Shown here: piece by piece, positions 7,434 to 17,192 of the stretch
How positions within the stretch are numbered: position 1 is the first letter of the stretch
Layout: every line of letters begins with the position of its first letter
NCBI GenBank assembly: GCA_012960845.1
Contig: DUAN01000073.1
Coordinates: 1,812 to 35,132 of the forward strand
Origin: Planctomycetota bacterium
GTDB taxonomy: Bacteria > Planctomycetota > UBA8108 > UBA1146
Length of the DNA: 33,321 bases
Reading direction: 5' to 3'
The notes under the pieces: generated by a model
What the model was told of the DNA's origin: nothing
The model's database searches: none
The model's input: the letters and a program-made list of their open reading frames with translations, nothing else
Program-made: the position numbers and the translations under genes

Positions 7434-8444
7434 TTGTCAGACAGCCTGAAGGTCGGTCGAGAAGTCATCGAGCAGGAAGCCAAGGCGCTCCATGCCCTGG
7501 CCGAGGGACTCGGCGATTCATTCCGTGAGGCGGTCTCCCGCCTGGCCGGGGCCAGTGGCCGGGTGTTGGTTTCAGGAGTTGGAAAGAGTGGCAGCATCGC
7601 CCAGAAGGTGGCGGGTACCCTGGCCAGTACCGGAACTCCAGCACTGTTTATCCACCCCATCGAAGCGCTCCATGGCGACCTCGGAGTGGTCGGAGAAGGG
7701 GACATCCTGCTGGCGCTCTCGAAGAGTGGCCAGACCGAGGAACTGGTCCGTTTCCTCCGACATTTCCGCCGATTAGGAGCGGCCATCATTTCCATCTGTG
7801 AGAGTTCCACTTCTCCGGTTGCACAACTCTCCGATGTGGTGGTAGAGATTCCAGCTCTGGGTGAGGCTGGGCCTCTCTCGCTCGCTCCCACCACCAGTTC
7901 GGTGCTGCAACTGGCGGTCGCAGATGCGCTGGCGATGTGCTTGCTGGATGTACGAGGTTTTACTGCGGAGCAGTTTGCGAGTTTTCATCCGGAAGGAACC
8001 CTCGGTCGCAGGTTGTTGGTACGTTGCGAGGACCTGTCTCATCAGGGGGACGCTCTCCCGGTGGTGCGGGAGGATCAGTCCGTGGCAGAATTGTTGTTCG
8101 AGATGAGTGGCAAAGGACTGGGAATGTCCTGCGTGGTCGATGCTGAAGGTGTCTTTCGCGGCGTCTTCACCGATGGGGACTTGAGACGATTGCTCACCAA
8201 GGCGCATTCCCCGGTGGAGTTGACCATCTCAGAAGCGTGGTCCATCAGTCGCCGCGAGGTGGGTTCGTCGGTCGATCAGGGGACCATCGAAGCCAGCGCA
8301 TTGGCTGTGGATGCCCTGGCAGTGATGCGCGCCCAGGAAATTTCATGCCTGGTGATCGTCGATGAGAAACGATGCCCAAGAGCGGTGATACGGATGGCCG
8401 ATCTTCTGCGAGAGGGGATCGCCGACCCGGCTGCTGAGGCCTAA
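7434..8444 (+). CDS. kdsD: D-arabinose-5-phosphate isomerase (KpsF/GutQ family)
   Basis: This 336-residue enzyme converts D-ribulose 5-phosphate to D-arabinose 5-phosphate, the first step towards Kdo in lipopolysaccharide. An N-terminal SIS sugar-isomerase domain (about 35-165) contains SGVGKSG, LHGDLG and SKSGQTEE motifs and the FHPEGTLGRRL segment. Two CBS domains follow (about 205-325), including MRAQEISCLVIVDE. The length fits the family. The start is TTG at 7434, supported by AAGGAG with a 7-nt spacer and by the lack of a nearby in-frame ATG. No other Kdo or LPS genes lie nearby, so the gene stands alone. Its presence argues for a Gram-negative-type outer membrane. Confidence 0.93.
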   Translation: MSDSLKVGREVIEQEAKALHALAEGLGDSFREAVSRLAGASGRVLVSGVGKSGSIAQKVAGTLASTGTPALFIHPIEALHGDLGVVGEGDILLALSKSGQTEELVRFLRHFRRLGAAIISICESSTSPVAQLSDVVVEIPALGEAGPLSLAPTTSSVLQLAVADALAMCLLDVRGFTAEQFASFHPEGTLGRRLLVRCEDLSHQGDALPVVREDQSVAELLFEMSGKGLGMSCVVDAEGVFRGVFTDGDLRRLLTKAHSPVELTISEAWSISRREVGSSVDQGTIEASALAVDALAVMRAQEISCLVIVDEKRCPRAVIRMADLLREGIADPAAEA

Positions 8445-8470
8445 CGCCGCGGCAGATACCGTCGACCCAA

Positions 8471-8950
8471 TCAGTAGCGGGCACCCAGTTGGGGTGTCTC
8501 GATCGCTTCCTTTTGAAGGAGAATGGGTTGCTCCTTCGATCCATCCCATCCAAGGGTCAGGTCCAGCACAGTGGTTCGATCGAGCAACTGATCCGATAGT
8601 TCACAGATCTTTACCCACTGGTCATGGAGGGCGCAGGGATTGTCGGATACGCACTCCGATTGACCGAGAATACAGGAGTTCTTGCGGGTGCCTCCTTCGA
8701 TCTCTTCCACCACGGTTCTGAGAGAGATGTCCTGCGGTGGGATGGTGAAGAGGAAGCCGCCTCCCGGTCCCCTGAGACTCTTCAGGAGGCCTGCCTTGAC
8801 CAACGGCTGGACCATCTTTCGGGTGAAGTGTTCGGGCAGTTGCGCCTCTTCACAGAGGGATTGAATGGTCCTGGGCTGGCCAGGGTATTTGGCCATCAGC
8901 CGCAGGCACCGCAGCGCATACTCGACACCTCGTGAGTAGAGCTGAGTCAT
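8471..8950 (-). CDS. Rrf2/IscR-family transcriptional regulator with Fe-S-type cysteines
   Basis: This 159-residue winged-helix regulator begins TQLYSRGVEYALRCLRLMA and carries the Rrf2 helix-turn-helix (LPEHFTRKMVQPLVKAGLL) and wing (SLRGPGGGF). Near residue 100 there is a cysteine cluster C-x6-C-x5-C followed by x2-H. This matches the ligand set of IscR closely (three Cys plus a His three residues on), so an iron-sulphur cluster sensing iron, oxygen or NO is likely. The ATG at 8950 has AAGGA 8 nt upstream. A second ATG three codons earlier is too close to that element, and the open frame up to 9160 is not family-like. It is the last gene on the strand after the P5C dehydrogenase gene, 289 bp downstream. 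Its targets cannot be deduced here. Confidence 0.9.
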   Translation of the reverse strand: MTQLYSRGVEYALRCLRLMAKYPGQPRTIQSLCEEAQLPEHFTRKMVQPLVKAGLLKSLRGPGGGFLFTIPPQDISLRTVVEEIEGGTRKNSCILGQSECVSDNPCALHDQWVKICELSDQLLDRTTVLDLTLGWDGSKEQPILLQKEAIETPQLGARY

Positions 8951-9182
8951 GGTGTGCATCCTTGACCACACGAGTCTTCGTGGGGAGGGGTGTGAGTCAT
9001 GCGAGAGGATGTAGTGAAGGAATTGTAGATCTCCACCGCTGGATCCGAGGGGATTCCTGCAAAATACGAATCTCGGGTGTAGTGGGTGCCGTCCGGCAAT
9101 TTGAATTACTCCCCGAAGGTGATCTTCCGAAATGTCGGCGAAGTTCGATTCTATGGGCAATGAACCCTACGCCGCATCGATG

Positions 9183-9223
9183 AACCCCAATTAATAGATG
9201 GGGTTTCAGAAGTTCTGCGAACT
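9183..9223 (-). terminator. Two adjacent hairpins after the P5C dehydrogenase gene
   Basis: AACCCCA (9183-9189) pairs with TGGGGTT (9199-9205) around a 9-nt AT-rich loop, and AGTTC pairs with GAACT around TGC (9211-9223). Both lie within 60 bp of the dehydrogenase stop codon. There is no clear U-run, so this may be a weak terminator or an mRNA 3'-end protector. Confidence 0.4.
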
Positions 9224-9239
9224 CTTCCAGCTGCACTTC

Positions 9240-10871
9240 TCAGGACATATGAGGGTACCGGTGATCGGTGGGAGGCAAGAAATTCTCCTTCACTGTCCTG
9301 GGAGCGACCCAGCGCAGCAGATTGAGAGAAGATCCCGCCTTGTCATCGGTGCCGGAGGCACGGGCGCCTCCGAAGGGCTGCTGGCCGACCACGGCACCGG
9401 TCGGTTTATCATTGATGTAGAAATTGCCGGCACTGTAGCGAAGACGATCGGAGATGGCATCTGCGGCAGGACGATCGCCACTGAAGACCGCTCCGGTAAG
9501 AGCGTATGGACTGGTGCTGTCCAGCACGTCGAGGCAATGGTCCATTGCAGCATCTTCGTAGACGAACACCGACAAGATCGGCCCGAACAGTTCGGTCTCC
9601 ATCGAGTAGGACCGAGGGTCATCACATTCGATGATGGTCGGTGAAATGAACCATCCCTGGGAGTCGTCGCATTCTCCACCCGCGATGATTTCACATTTGG
9701 GATCGGATTTAGCCATCTCGATCGCCTGCTGAAGCCGTTGAAATGCACGTTCATCGATGACTGCACCGATGAAGTTGCGGAAGTCCCGGACATCTCCCAT
9801 CGACAGGGATCGAGTCGCCTCCACCAGCGATTCTTTGACCTGAGGCCAGAGACTCGAAGGGATGTACATGCGGCTCGCTGCAGAGCATTTCTGGCCCTGA
9901 TATTCAAAGGCTCCACGTACTGCAGCGGTCACCAGGGAGGGGACATCGGCACTGGGGTGAGCAAAGATGAAGTCCTTCCCACCGGTTTCTCCGACGATTC
10001 TCGGATAACTCCTGTAGTTCTCGAGCTGGTTTCCGATCTGCTTCCACAGTTGACGGAAGACCTCGGTCGACCCGGTGTAATGGAGACCCGCAAAACTGGG
10101 ATCCGCCAGCACCGATGAAGTGACCTCGACAGGATCACCGGGGATGAAGTTGATCACCCCTGGCGGCAGCCCCGCTTCCTCCAGCATCTTGTAGGCGTAC
10201 CAGTTGGACAGGATCGAGGTTTTGGATGGCTTCCACAGTGCAGTGTTTCCCATCAGTACCGGCGCGCAGCAGAGGTTGGCTGCGATGGAGGTAAAGTTGA
10301 AGGGGGCGATGGCGTAGACGAAGCCCTCGAGGGGACGGTAATCGACATGGTTCCAGGTGCCAGGAGGGTTGATCAACGGTTGCTCATGGGGGATTTGATC
10401 GAGCGCGAAATGATTGTTGAAGCGGAAGAAATCGATCAGTTCACAGGCCGCGTCGATTTCCGCTTGTAAGACGGTCTTCGACTGACCGAGCATCGTTGAA
10501 GCGTTGAGCTCATCGCGCCAAGGACCGCACAAAAGTTGTGCCGCCCGCTCCATCACTGCGGATCGAACTTGCTGGGGAGCACTCGACCAGTCGACCCACG
10601 CATCGTTGGCGGCATCGATGGCCTGTTGCACCACCTCGGGGGTGGCTCCATGCCAGCGGGCGACCACCTTGGAGTGATCGTGCGGGCACTTCTGCTCCCG
10701 GATGACTCCGGTGAAGATCTCCTTGCCAGCCACGACGCATGGAATCTCTGGGATTTCGTTTGCCATCGTGTCGAGTCGGCCTTCGATGGAAGTTCTTTCC
10801 TTCGAACCGGGTGCGTAGTCCAGGATGGGTTCGTTACCCGGTACTCCGGGGCAAAAGATCTGGTTTCCCAT
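9240..10871 (-). CDS. pruA: 1-pyrroline-5-carboxylate dehydrogenase (ALDH4-like)
   Basis: This 543-residue NAD-dependent aldehyde dehydrogenase oxidises glutamate semialdehyde/P5C to glutamate, the second step of proline breakdown. NEPILDYAPGS near the N-terminus and IAPFNFTSIAANL are typical of the monofunctional P5C dehydrogenases found in eukaryotes and several bacterial phyla. The general-base glutamate lies in VGETGGKDF and the catalytic cysteine is Cys329 in YQGQKCSA. The C-terminal METELFGP and QQPFGGARASGT motifs fit. The ATG at 10871 is preceded by GAGGAGG. No proline dehydrogenase gene adjoins it. The neighbour across the divergent promoter region is gcvP, so both divergent genes feed amino-acid catabolism. 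The symbol is used for the function; family naming varies (pruA/rocA). Confidence 0.92.
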   Translation of the reverse strand: MGNQIFCPGVPGNEPILDYAPGSKERTSIEGRLDTMANEIPEIPCVVAGKEIFTGVIREQKCPHDHSKVVARWHGATPEVVQQAIDAANDAWVDWSSAPQQVRSAVMERAAQLLCGPWRDELNASTMLGQSKTVLQAEIDAACELIDFFRFNNHFALDQIPHEQPLINPPGTWNHVDYRPLEGFVYAIAPFNFTSIAANLCCAPVLMGNTALWKPSKTSILSNWYAYKMLEEAGLPPGVINFIPGDPVEVTSSVLADPSFAGLHYTGSTEVFRQLWKQIGNQLENYRSYPRIVGETGGKDFIFAHPSADVPSLVTAAVRGAFEYQGQKCSAASRMYIPSSLWPQVKESLVEATRSLSMGDVRDFRNFIGAVIDERAFQRLQQAIEMAKSDPKCEIIAGGECDDSQGWFISPTIIECDDPRSYSMETELFGPILSVFVYEDAAMDHCLDVLDSTSPYALTGAVFSGDRPAADAISDRLRYSAGNFYINDKPTGAVVGQQPFGGARASGTDDKAGSSLNLLRWVAPRTVKENFLPPTDHRYPHMS

Positions 10872-10961
10872 GGGCCTCCTCGTGGCTCAGATACCTTGGA
10901 TGAGTGGGCGCATTAGAACGGGACAGACATCGAGATGCTACCGCTCGTGGATTCGGTTCGG

Positions 10962-11021
10962 TTGCCGCAACCCATCGTTATGGCTAGGGTAGGGATTGGA
11001 GTTTCTTGGCCCCTCTGGGGC
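10962..11021 (+). promoter_or_regulatory. Candidate promoter and leader hairpin of gcvP
   Basis: TTGCCG (10962-10967) and TAGGGT (10985-10990) are spaced by 17 bp and fit a weak sigma-70 promoter. The -35 region overlaps a short palindrome, GGTTG-CCG-CAACC (10960-10972). Downstream, GCCCC-TCT-GGGGC (11009-11021) forms a GC-rich hairpin 34 nt before the start codon. I looked for the conserved core of a glycine riboswitch here and did not find one. Confidence 0.3.
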
Positions 11022-11055
11022 TGAACCTGTTTCCCTCGCCAACGGAGGATCTGCG

Positions 11056-13953
11056 ATGACTCTTTCTTCGTCAGACTTACTCGACTCGGGAGATCTGTTC
11101 CAGGATCGGCACATCGGCCCCAGACCCGCGGACATCGATCAGATGCTGGCGGATATCGGGATGGATTCGATCGAACAACTGCTGGAAAAAACCGTTCCCG
11201 ATTCGATTCGATTTCAGGGAACGATGAACCTCGATGAGGTGGCGACTGAAGCAGAAACCCTGACAGAACTCGAGCACCTCGCCACCCGTAATCAGCAGTT
11301 CAGATCGCACATCGGAACCGGCTACCACGATTGCATCACGCCGCCTGCGATCCAGCGGGGAATCCTCGAAGCTCCAGGGTGGTACACCGCATATACGCCT
11401 TACCAACCTGAGATCAGCCAGGGTCGACTGGAGGCCTTACTCAATTTCCAGACGATGATCTGTGATCTGACCGGTATGGAAGTGGCCAATTCATCGATGT
11501 TGGATGAAGGCACCGCCGCCGCTGAAGCGATGGCGATGTGCCACAGGATCCAGCAACGGGCGCGCCGTGATGAGACTGCGGATCTGTTCTTCATTTCTCA
11601 GGGTTGCCACCCACAGACGATCGAGATCGTCAGGTCGAGAGCGGTCCCCCTGGGAATCGAGGTGGTAATCGGGGATCACCAGGACTTCACCTTCCCGACC
11701 CGCTGTTTCGGCATGTTGTTGCAGTATCCAGATACCGACGGCAGAGTCATCGGCCTGGAAGAGATCTGTACCCGCGCCCACGATGCCAATGCGCTGGTGG
11801 TGGTGGCGGCTGACCCGCTGGCTCTGACGTTGTTGCGCTCTCCGGGAGAAGCGGGGGCCGACATGGTGGTCGGGTCTACGCAGAGATTTGGAATCCCGAT
11901 GGGTTTTGGTGGCCCGCATGCGGCCTACCTGGGAACCCAGGAGAAGCAACAGAGACAACTTCCGGGTCGCCTGGTCGGTGTTTCCAGAGATTCTCAGGGC
12001 AAGGAAGCGCTGCGACTGGCGTTGCAGACGCGGGAGCAACATATCCGTCGTGACCGAGCGACCAGCAACATCTGCACGTCACAGGTACTACTGGCGGTTT
12101 GTGCCGGGATGTATGCGGTTCACCACGGTCCGGAGGGGCTGACCACCATCGCCAAGCGGGTGCGATTGCAGTGCGAGATCCTCGCCAAAGGGCTTGCGGA
12201 TCTGGGACACGGTGTGGTCGAGGTGCTTCGCTTCGATACGGTGAAGGTTATTCCTGCAGGAATCTCAGAAGAAGAACTGAAGAACCGGAGCAGTGCTGAG
12301 GAGCGAAATCTTCGCTACTACGGTGATGGTGCAGTGGGCATCACCTTCGATGAGACCTGTCAACGAGAAGACATCCTGTCGATCTTGAGGATCTTTGGAG
12401 CCACGGCGGGGTCGGTTGACCTCGATTCGCTCGCCGCAGGTTGTGACCTGGAGATCCCCGAGGAACTGGCGAGGAATACCGAATTCCTGACCCATCCCGT
12501 GTTCCACCGTTATCGATCCGAGATGGAACTGGTGCGCTACATGCACCGGTTGGAAAACAAGGATCTCGCTTTGAACACAGCGATGATTCCGCTCGGTTCT
12601 TGCACCATGAAGTTGAACGCAGCTGCAGAGATGTTCCCGATCCTGTATCCAGGATTCAGCCGCATGCATCCCTTCGCACCGAAGGAGCAGACCGCCGGAT
12701 ACCAGGTTCTCTTCGATCGCCTGGAACTCTGGCTGCAGGAGATTACCGGGTTCGATGCCGTTTCACTGATGCCGAATGCTGGCTCGCAGGGTGAGTATGC
12801 CGGTTTGATGGTGATCCGGGAATACCACGAGACCCGTGGCGATAAAGATCGAAAAGTGTGCTTCATCCCCCAGTCTGCCCACGGTACCAATCCTGCCAGC
12901 GCCACCATGGCGGGGATGGAAGTGGTCGTGGTGAGTTGTGATTCCGAAGGGAACATTTCGATCGAGGATCTCGAAGCAAAGATCGCCGAGCATGGGACGC
13001 GCTGCGCTGCGTTGATGGTCACTTACCCTTCGACCCATGGAGTCTTCGAGACCTCCATCCAACAGATCTGCGATTTGATTCACGAGACTGGAGGGCAGGT
13101 CTACCTCGACGGGGCCAACATGAATGCGATGGTTGGACTGTGCCGTCCGGGAGACATCGGCGCAGATGTCTGTCACCTGAACTTGCACAAGACCTTCTGC
13201 ATTCCCCACGGTGGCGGGGGACCAGGGATGGGCCCGATCGGAGTGTTGAGTCATCTCGCCCCCTTCTTGCCAGGACATCCGGAGAGAAAGACTGGCGGGA
13301 AGCAGGCGATTGGAGCCATTTCTGCGGCACCCTTTGGCAGTGCGATGATTCTTCCGATCTCCTATGCATACATCCGGATGATGGGGGCCAGTGGACTGCG
13401 GAGGGCTACCGAGGTGGCCATCCTGTCCGCCAACTACCTCGCTAAAAAATTGCAGGAGTTCTACCCGGTTCTTTACCGCGGGGCGCAGGGCCAGGTGGCT
13501 CACGAGTGCATCATCGACACCAGGATTCTCAAGGAGAGCGCTGGGATCAGCGTCGATGATGTTGCCAAGAGGCTGATCGATTACGGCTTCCATGCACCCA
13601 CCATGTCCTGGCCAGTTGCGGGAACCTTGATGATTGAACCGACGGAGAGTGAATCGAAGCAGGAACTGGATCGATTCATTTCGGCGATGATCGGAATTCA
13701 TGCCGAGGCGAAGGCGGTCGAAGAGGGAACCTATCCAGCTGCGGATCATCCTCTTTGCAATGCGCCCCACACTGCGGAGATGGTTTCTGCCGATCAGTGG
13801 GACCACCCGTATTCTCGCGAGAAGGCCGGTTATCCAGGAGCGAAGCAGAAGGCCAACAAGTTCTGGCCGGCGGTCTCTCGAATCGATCAGGCGTTTGGCG
13901 ATCGCAATCTGGTCTGTTCCTGTCCTCCGGTCGAGGAATATCTGGAATCATGA
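11056..13953 (+). CDS. gcvP: Glycine dehydrogenase (aminomethyl-transferring), P-protein of the glycine cleavage system
   Basis: This 965-residue PLP enzyme decarboxylates glycine and passes the aminomethyl group to the lipoylated H-protein. It is the long single-chain form with both halves of the P-protein fused, as in Proteobacteria and eukaryotes. Visible motifs include [10 protein letters not shown] at the start, [52 protein letters not shown] and the PLP-lysine site [16 protein letters not shown] with Lys712. The ATG at 11056 has GGAGG 9 nt upstream. A TTG 60 nt earlier in frame is not supported. The gcvT, gcvH and gcvP genes are often together, but here gcvP stands alone and is convergent with lysC. 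Confidence 0.96.
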   Translation: MTLSSSDLLDSGDLFQDRHIGPRPADIDQMLADIGMDSIEQLLEKTVPDSIRFQGTMNLDEVATEAETLTELEHLATRNQQFRSHIGTGYHDCITPPAIQRGILEAPGWYTAYTPYQPEISQGRLEALLNFQTMICDLTGMEVANSSMLDEGTAAAEAMAMCHRIQQRARRDETADLFFISQGCHPQTIEIVRSRAVPLGIEVVIGDHQDFTFPTRCFGMLLQYPDTDGRVIGLEEICTRAHDANALVVVAADPLALTLLRSPGEAGADMVVGSTQRFGIPMGFGGPHAAYLGTQEKQQRQLPGRLVGVSRDSQGKEALRLALQTREQHIRRDRATSNICTSQVLLAVCAGMYAVHHGPEGLTTIAKRVRLQCEILAKGLADLGHGVVEVLRFDTVKVIPAGISEEELKNRSSAEERNLRYYGDGAVGITFDETCQREDILSILRIFGATAGSVDLDSLAAGCDLEIPEELARNTEFLTHPVFHRYRSEMELVRYMHRLENKDLALNTAMIPLGSCTMKLNAAAEMFPILYPGFSRMHPFAPKEQTAGYQVLFDRLELWLQEITGFDAVSLMPNAGSQGEYAGLMVIREYHETRGDKDRKVCFIPQSAHGTNPASATMAGMEVVVVSCDSEGNISIEDLEAKIAEHGTRCAALMVTYPSTHGVFETSIQQICDLIHETGGQVYLDGANMNAMVGLCRPGDIGADVCHLNLHKTFCIPHGGGGPGMGPIGVLSHLAPFLPGHPERKTGGKQAIGAISAAPFGSAMILPISYAYIRMMGASGLRRATEVAILSANYLAKKLQEFYPVLYRGAQGQVAHECIIDTRILKESAGISVDDVAKRLIDYGFHAPTMSWPVAGTLMIEPTESESKQELDRFISAMIGIHAEAKAVEEGTYPAADHPLCNAPHTAEMVSADQWDHPYSREKAGYPGAKQKANKFWPAVSRIDQAFGDRNLVCSCPPVEEYLES

Positions 13954-13972
13954 TCGGTGGGTCAGATGCTGC

Positions 13973-13987
13973 GAGGAGTGGATCCTC
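13973..13987. terminator. Short dyad between the convergent gcvP and lysC genes
   Basis: GAGGA (13973-13977) pairs with TCCTC (13983-13987) around a 5-nt loop in the 32-bp convergent gap, overlapping the lysC stop codon. There is no U-run on either strand, so termination activity is doubtful. Confidence 0.2.
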
Positions 13988-15224
13988 AGCCCTGATCGGT
14001 CTGGATCAGTGCAGCGTGTAATGCACGGACCCCTCGGACCAGGTCTGCTTCCTTCACCACACAGGAGATGACCAGGTTGGACGAGGAGATCAGGTCGAGG
14101 TTGATCTTTTCTTCTGCGAGCACCGAGAAGATCTTCCCTGCAACTCCAGGCTCTCTCGCGATTCCTTCTCCGACGATGTTGAGAAGTGCCACCTCGTCGT
14201 CGACGATCCACGAGGCACCTCCCACTTCTTCGACCACCTTTTTCAGGTCTGCCTTTTCGATGAAGGTATTCGAGGGGACCACGAAGGTGATGTCGTTGTG
14301 ACCCTCGTGGCTCTGGGCCTGAACGATCAACCTGACATTGACTCCCTGATCACCGAGTGCACTGAACAGGCGGGCAGCAATGCCCGGTTCATCGGGTACA
14401 GATAGGATCGAGACCTTACTCACATCGCGGTCATCGGTGACCGCACGAACTACCACTTCTTCCATCGGTTCATCCTTTCCAACGATTCGGGTTCCTGGAC
14501 GATCCTCGGTGGCCGAGGCGACCACCAGCGGTACCAGGAATCGACGAGCCAGTTCGACCGACCGGCCATGCAGCACCTTCGCACCCAGATTCGCCATCTC
14601 GAGCATCTCGTCGTAACTGAGGGCAGAGATTTGCACCGCATCGGGAACGATATTCGGATCTGCGGTGAAGACTCCGGTCACATCCGTGAGGATTTCGCAG
14701 CGCTGGGCACCGAGTGCAGCGGCCATCGCAACGGCACTGGTATCCGATCCTCCACGACCCAGGGTGGTGATCTCCTGCTGCTCATCTGTACCCTGAAATC
14801 CTGCCAGAACCACGACCTGATCCTGGGCCAGCGCCTCGACCACACGATCCGGGTCGATCCGCAAGATCCGCGCCTCTGCGTGACGATCATCGGTGACGAT
14901 TCCACCTTGCTGACCGGTGAACGAGATGGCAGGAACACCTAACTCGGTCAATGCCATCGATAGCAAAGCCATCGATTGCACTTCTCCTGCAGAGAGCAAA
15001 ACATCCATCTCTCTGCGGGGCGGATTCTCGGTGACCTCCCGTGCCAGGGAGGTGAGGCGATCGGTGGTGTCGCCCATGGCGGACACCACGCAAACGACAT
15101 GCATCTGTTCTGCTCGACAATTGGCAATCCTACGAGCGGCACTCTGGATCAGTGACGGCGAAGCGATGCTGGTACCGCCAAATTTCAAGACCAGGATTGG
15201 TTGGCTCAGATCGGAGGGGGTCAT
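13986..15224 (-). CDS. lysC: Aspartate kinase (monofunctional)
   Basis: This 412-residue enzyme phosphorylates aspartate, the first step to lysine, methionine and threonine. The kinase domain (about 1-255) shows VLKFGGTS, VSAMGDTTD, LLSAGEVQSMAL, GFQGTDEQQEITTLGRGGSD and LTDVTGVFTADPNIV. Tandem ACT domains follow from about residue 270, including SVPDEPGIAARLFSALGDQ and GVAGKIFSVLAEEKIN, so feedback regulation by lysine or threonine is expected. The ATG at 15224 overlaps the thrB stop in an ATGA junction. It is the last gene of the hom-thrC-thrB-lysC string, which makes a threonine-responsive isozyme likely (inference). Confidence 0.96.
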   Translation of the reverse strand: MTPSDLSQPILVLKFGGTSIASPSLIQSAARRIANCRAEQMHVVCVVSAMGDTTDRLTSLAREVTENPPRREMDVLLSAGEVQSMALLSMALTELGVPAISFTGQQGGIVTDDRHAEARILRIDPDRVVEALAQDQVVVLAGFQGTDEQQEITTLGRGGSDTSAVAMAAALGAQRCEILTDVTGVFTADPNIVPDAVQISALSYDEMLEMANLGAKVLHGRSVELARRFLVPLVVASATEDRPGTRIVGKDEPMEEVVVRAVTDDRDVSKVSILSVPDEPGIAARLFSALGDQGVNVRLIVQAQSHEGHNDITFVVPSNTFIEKADLKKVVEEVGGASWIVDDEVALLNIVGEGIAREPGVAGKIFSVLAEEKINLDLISSSNLVISCVVKEADLVRGVRALHAALIQTDQG

Positions 15225-16135
15225 GCCAGCTTCTCCACCTGTAATCCAGCCCGATCCACTTCGAGGATCCGCACCTCACACCGAGTGCCTGCGGCTTCCA
15301 ACGCCCTTGCCGCGGCAGTGGCGACCTCTGTGCCGGTCTGAGGGTCTGGCAGGAAACCCGCCAGCGTCGGGCCGGCACCGGAGAGCCAAGCGCCGCGAAC
15401 TCCATCCGCTTGTTGAAGAGCCGCCAGCGCATCGGCGAGACCGGGGATCAAGGGCAGTCGGAACGGTTGGTGCAACTGATCGAGCGCACCCTTCTCGACC
15501 GCATTCCAGTCCCCCCGCGCCAGCCCCGAGATGAGGGTCGCCATCGCACCGAGATTCGAGATGATTGCGCTTCGGGGGTACTGATCGGGCAGTGCCTCCC
15601 GGGCTTGTCGGGTCGGCAGTGGGACCGCTGGAATCAGCGCCAGTAATCGAGGCTCCGATTCGATGAAGAGGGGGCTTTGGCTCCAACTACCTTGGCCACC
15701 TGCTCCCGCCTGAAAACCACCGGTGATACATGCCGCAGCATTATCTGGGTGACCCTCCAGATCGGACAGTCGTTGAAAAACCTCTGCTGGATCAGGGGAG
15801 CAGTTGTCGCGCAGGACCATGCCTGTGACGACGCCACAGGCATGGGCTGCAGCACTGGAACCGAGACCGCGAGCCATCGGAATGGTACTGACGATCTTCA
15901 AGGAACTGTGGTCGAGAGTATCTCCTGCGATCGCTTGTGCGACCCGGGCGATGAGGTGCGTACGATCGAGCGGAAGAGTGTCGCTTCCAGGGCCCTCAAT
16001 CTCGATGGCAAAACTACCGGTGGGGTTGTGCTGAAGTTCGACAGTGATCCCCAGGTTGACCGCAATCCCCAGCACATCGAAGCCGGGTCCGAGGTTGGCA
16101 GTGGATGCCGGAGCGTGAATTCTCCAGCGACTCAT
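15221..16135 (-). CDS. thrB: Homoserine kinase (GHMP kinase family)
   Basis: This 304-residue enzyme phosphorylates homoserine for threonine synthase. The N-terminal [18 protein letters not shown] and the phosphate-binding loop [12 protein letters not shown] are diagnostic of GHMP homoserine kinases. The C-terminal [14 protein letters not shown] motif completes the fold. The start at 16135 forms an ATGA overlap with the thrC stop. The longer open frame up to 16450 lies inside thrC on the same strand and is not used. The stop overlaps the lysC start in the same way, so translational coupling along the operon is likely. Confidence 0.95.
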   Translation of the reverse strand: MSRWRIHAPASTANLGPGFDVLGIAVNLGITVELQHNPTGSFAIEIEGPGSDTLPLDRTHLIARVAQAIAGDTLDHSSLKIVSTIPMARGLGSSAAAHACGVVTGMVLRDNCSPDPAEVFQRLSDLEGHPDNAAACITGGFQAGAGGQGSWSQSPLFIESEPRLLALIPAVPLPTRQAREALPDQYPRSAIISNLGAMATLISGLARGDWNAVEKGALDQLHQPFRLPLIPGLADALAALQQADGVRGAWLSGAGPTLAGFLPDPQTGTEVATAAARALEAAGTRCEVRILEVDRAGLQVEKLA

Positions 16136-17190
16136 GACAGATCCATCGCTTTGCGCAGGGAGTCGAGATCCGCATCGACGGGATCGGGTAAGATGGTTCC
16201 GGCGACGGCGAGATCGGGGTCCTTGAGTCCGTTGCCGGTGAGGGTACAGACGATGGTGCCGCCAGCTGGGCAGATCTCGAGGCCTGCGTGGAAGCGTTTC
16301 AGTAGACCGGCAACGCTGGCTGCACTGGCCGGTTCGCAGAACACACCTTCGCGACTTGCGAGGTGGTGATATGCCGCGAGGATTTCCTCGTCTTCCACTG
16401 CAAGGATGGTTCCGTTCGATTGTTCGACGGCCTGGAGGGCGCCCTGCCACGAAGCGGGGTTGCCGATCCGGATGGCTGTGGCGATCGTTTCTGGGTTTTC
16501 GACCACCGAACCCGAGACGATCGGTGCTGACCCTGCAGCCTGGCAGCCCATCATCCGGGGTGGGATGGGAATCCGATTGGATTCCAGTTCTTCACTGTAC
16601 CCACGCCAGGCTGCGGTGATGTTTCCCGCATTACCGACCGGCAGGAAGTGGCTGTCCGGTGCATGACCGAGTTCATCGATGATTTCAAAAGACACGGTCT
16701 TTTGACCCTCGATGCGATAAGGATTGACCGAGTTCACCAGGGTGATGCCTTCCGAATTGGAGATTTCGATGACCCGTTGCAGGGCGATGTCGAAATTTCC
16801 ATCAATGGGGATCACTCGAGCACCGTGGATGATGGCTTGCGCCAGTTTTCCAGTGGCGACCTTTCCTGCCGGCAAGACGACCCAGCAGGGGACTCCAGCA
16901 CGTGCTGCGTAGGCCGCTGCCGAGGCAGAGGTGTTTCCTGTCGATGCGCAGATCAAACCGCGACTACCCTCCTCCATCGCCTTGGAGACGGCCACCGTCA
17001 TTCCTCGATCCTTGAAGGATCCGGTCGGATTGAGTCCCTCGAACTTGAGGTACACCTGGCGATCTTCTCCGATGGTCTGACTCAGGGCAGGAGCGGGGAT
17101 CAAGGGAGTCGAGCCCTCCTCGAGACTGATCACTGGCGTCTCGGGGGAGACTGGAAGGCGGTGGGAAAAGCGTTCGATGAGGCCAGCCAT
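16132..17190 (-). CDS. thrC: Threonine synthase
   Basis: This 352-residue PLP enzyme converts O-phosphohomoserine to threonine. It is the shorter, fold-type II threonine synthase. [11 protein letters not shown] carries the PLP lysine (Lys60), followed by [28 protein letters not shown] and [10 protein letters not shown]. The ATG at 17190 is 2 nt after the hom stop. The gene overlaps thrB by 4 nt. The product follows directly from ThrB in the pathway, in agreement with the gene order. Confidence 0.95.
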   Translation of the reverse strand: MAGLIERFSHRLPVSPETPVISLEEGSTPLIPAPALSQTIGEDRQVYLKFEGLNPTGSFKDRGMTVAVSKAMEEGSRGLICASTGNTSASAAAYAARAGVPCWVVLPAGKVATGKLAQAIIHGARVIPIDGNFDIALQRVIEISNSEGITLVNSVNPYRIEGQKTVSFEIIDELGHAPDSHFLPVGNAGNITAAWRGYSEELESNRIPIPPRMMGCQAAGSAPIVSGSVVENPETIATAIRIGNPASWQGALQAVEQSNGTILAVEDEEILAAYHHLASREGVFCEPASAASVAGLLKRFHAGLEICPAGGTIVCTLTGNGLKDPDLAVAGTILPDPVDADLDSLRKAMDLS

Positions 17191-17192
17191 GG

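Noticed and set aside
8951-9160. N-terminal extension of the Rrf2 regulator to 9160
   Set aside because: The extension is not like the family, and the start at 8950 has a well-placed ribosome-binding site.
10872-11055. Glycine riboswitch upstream of gcvP
   Set aside because: The conserved core of the glycine aptamer was not found; only two small hairpins are present.
12763-13806. Long minus-strand open frame inside gcvP
   Set aside because: It lies antisense within a confidently identified gene; its length comes from codon bias and it has no family-like motifs.
16136-16450. Extension of thrB into thrC
   Set aside because: The thrC frame is well supported throughout, and the ATGA junction at 16135 fits the homoserine-kinase N-terminus.
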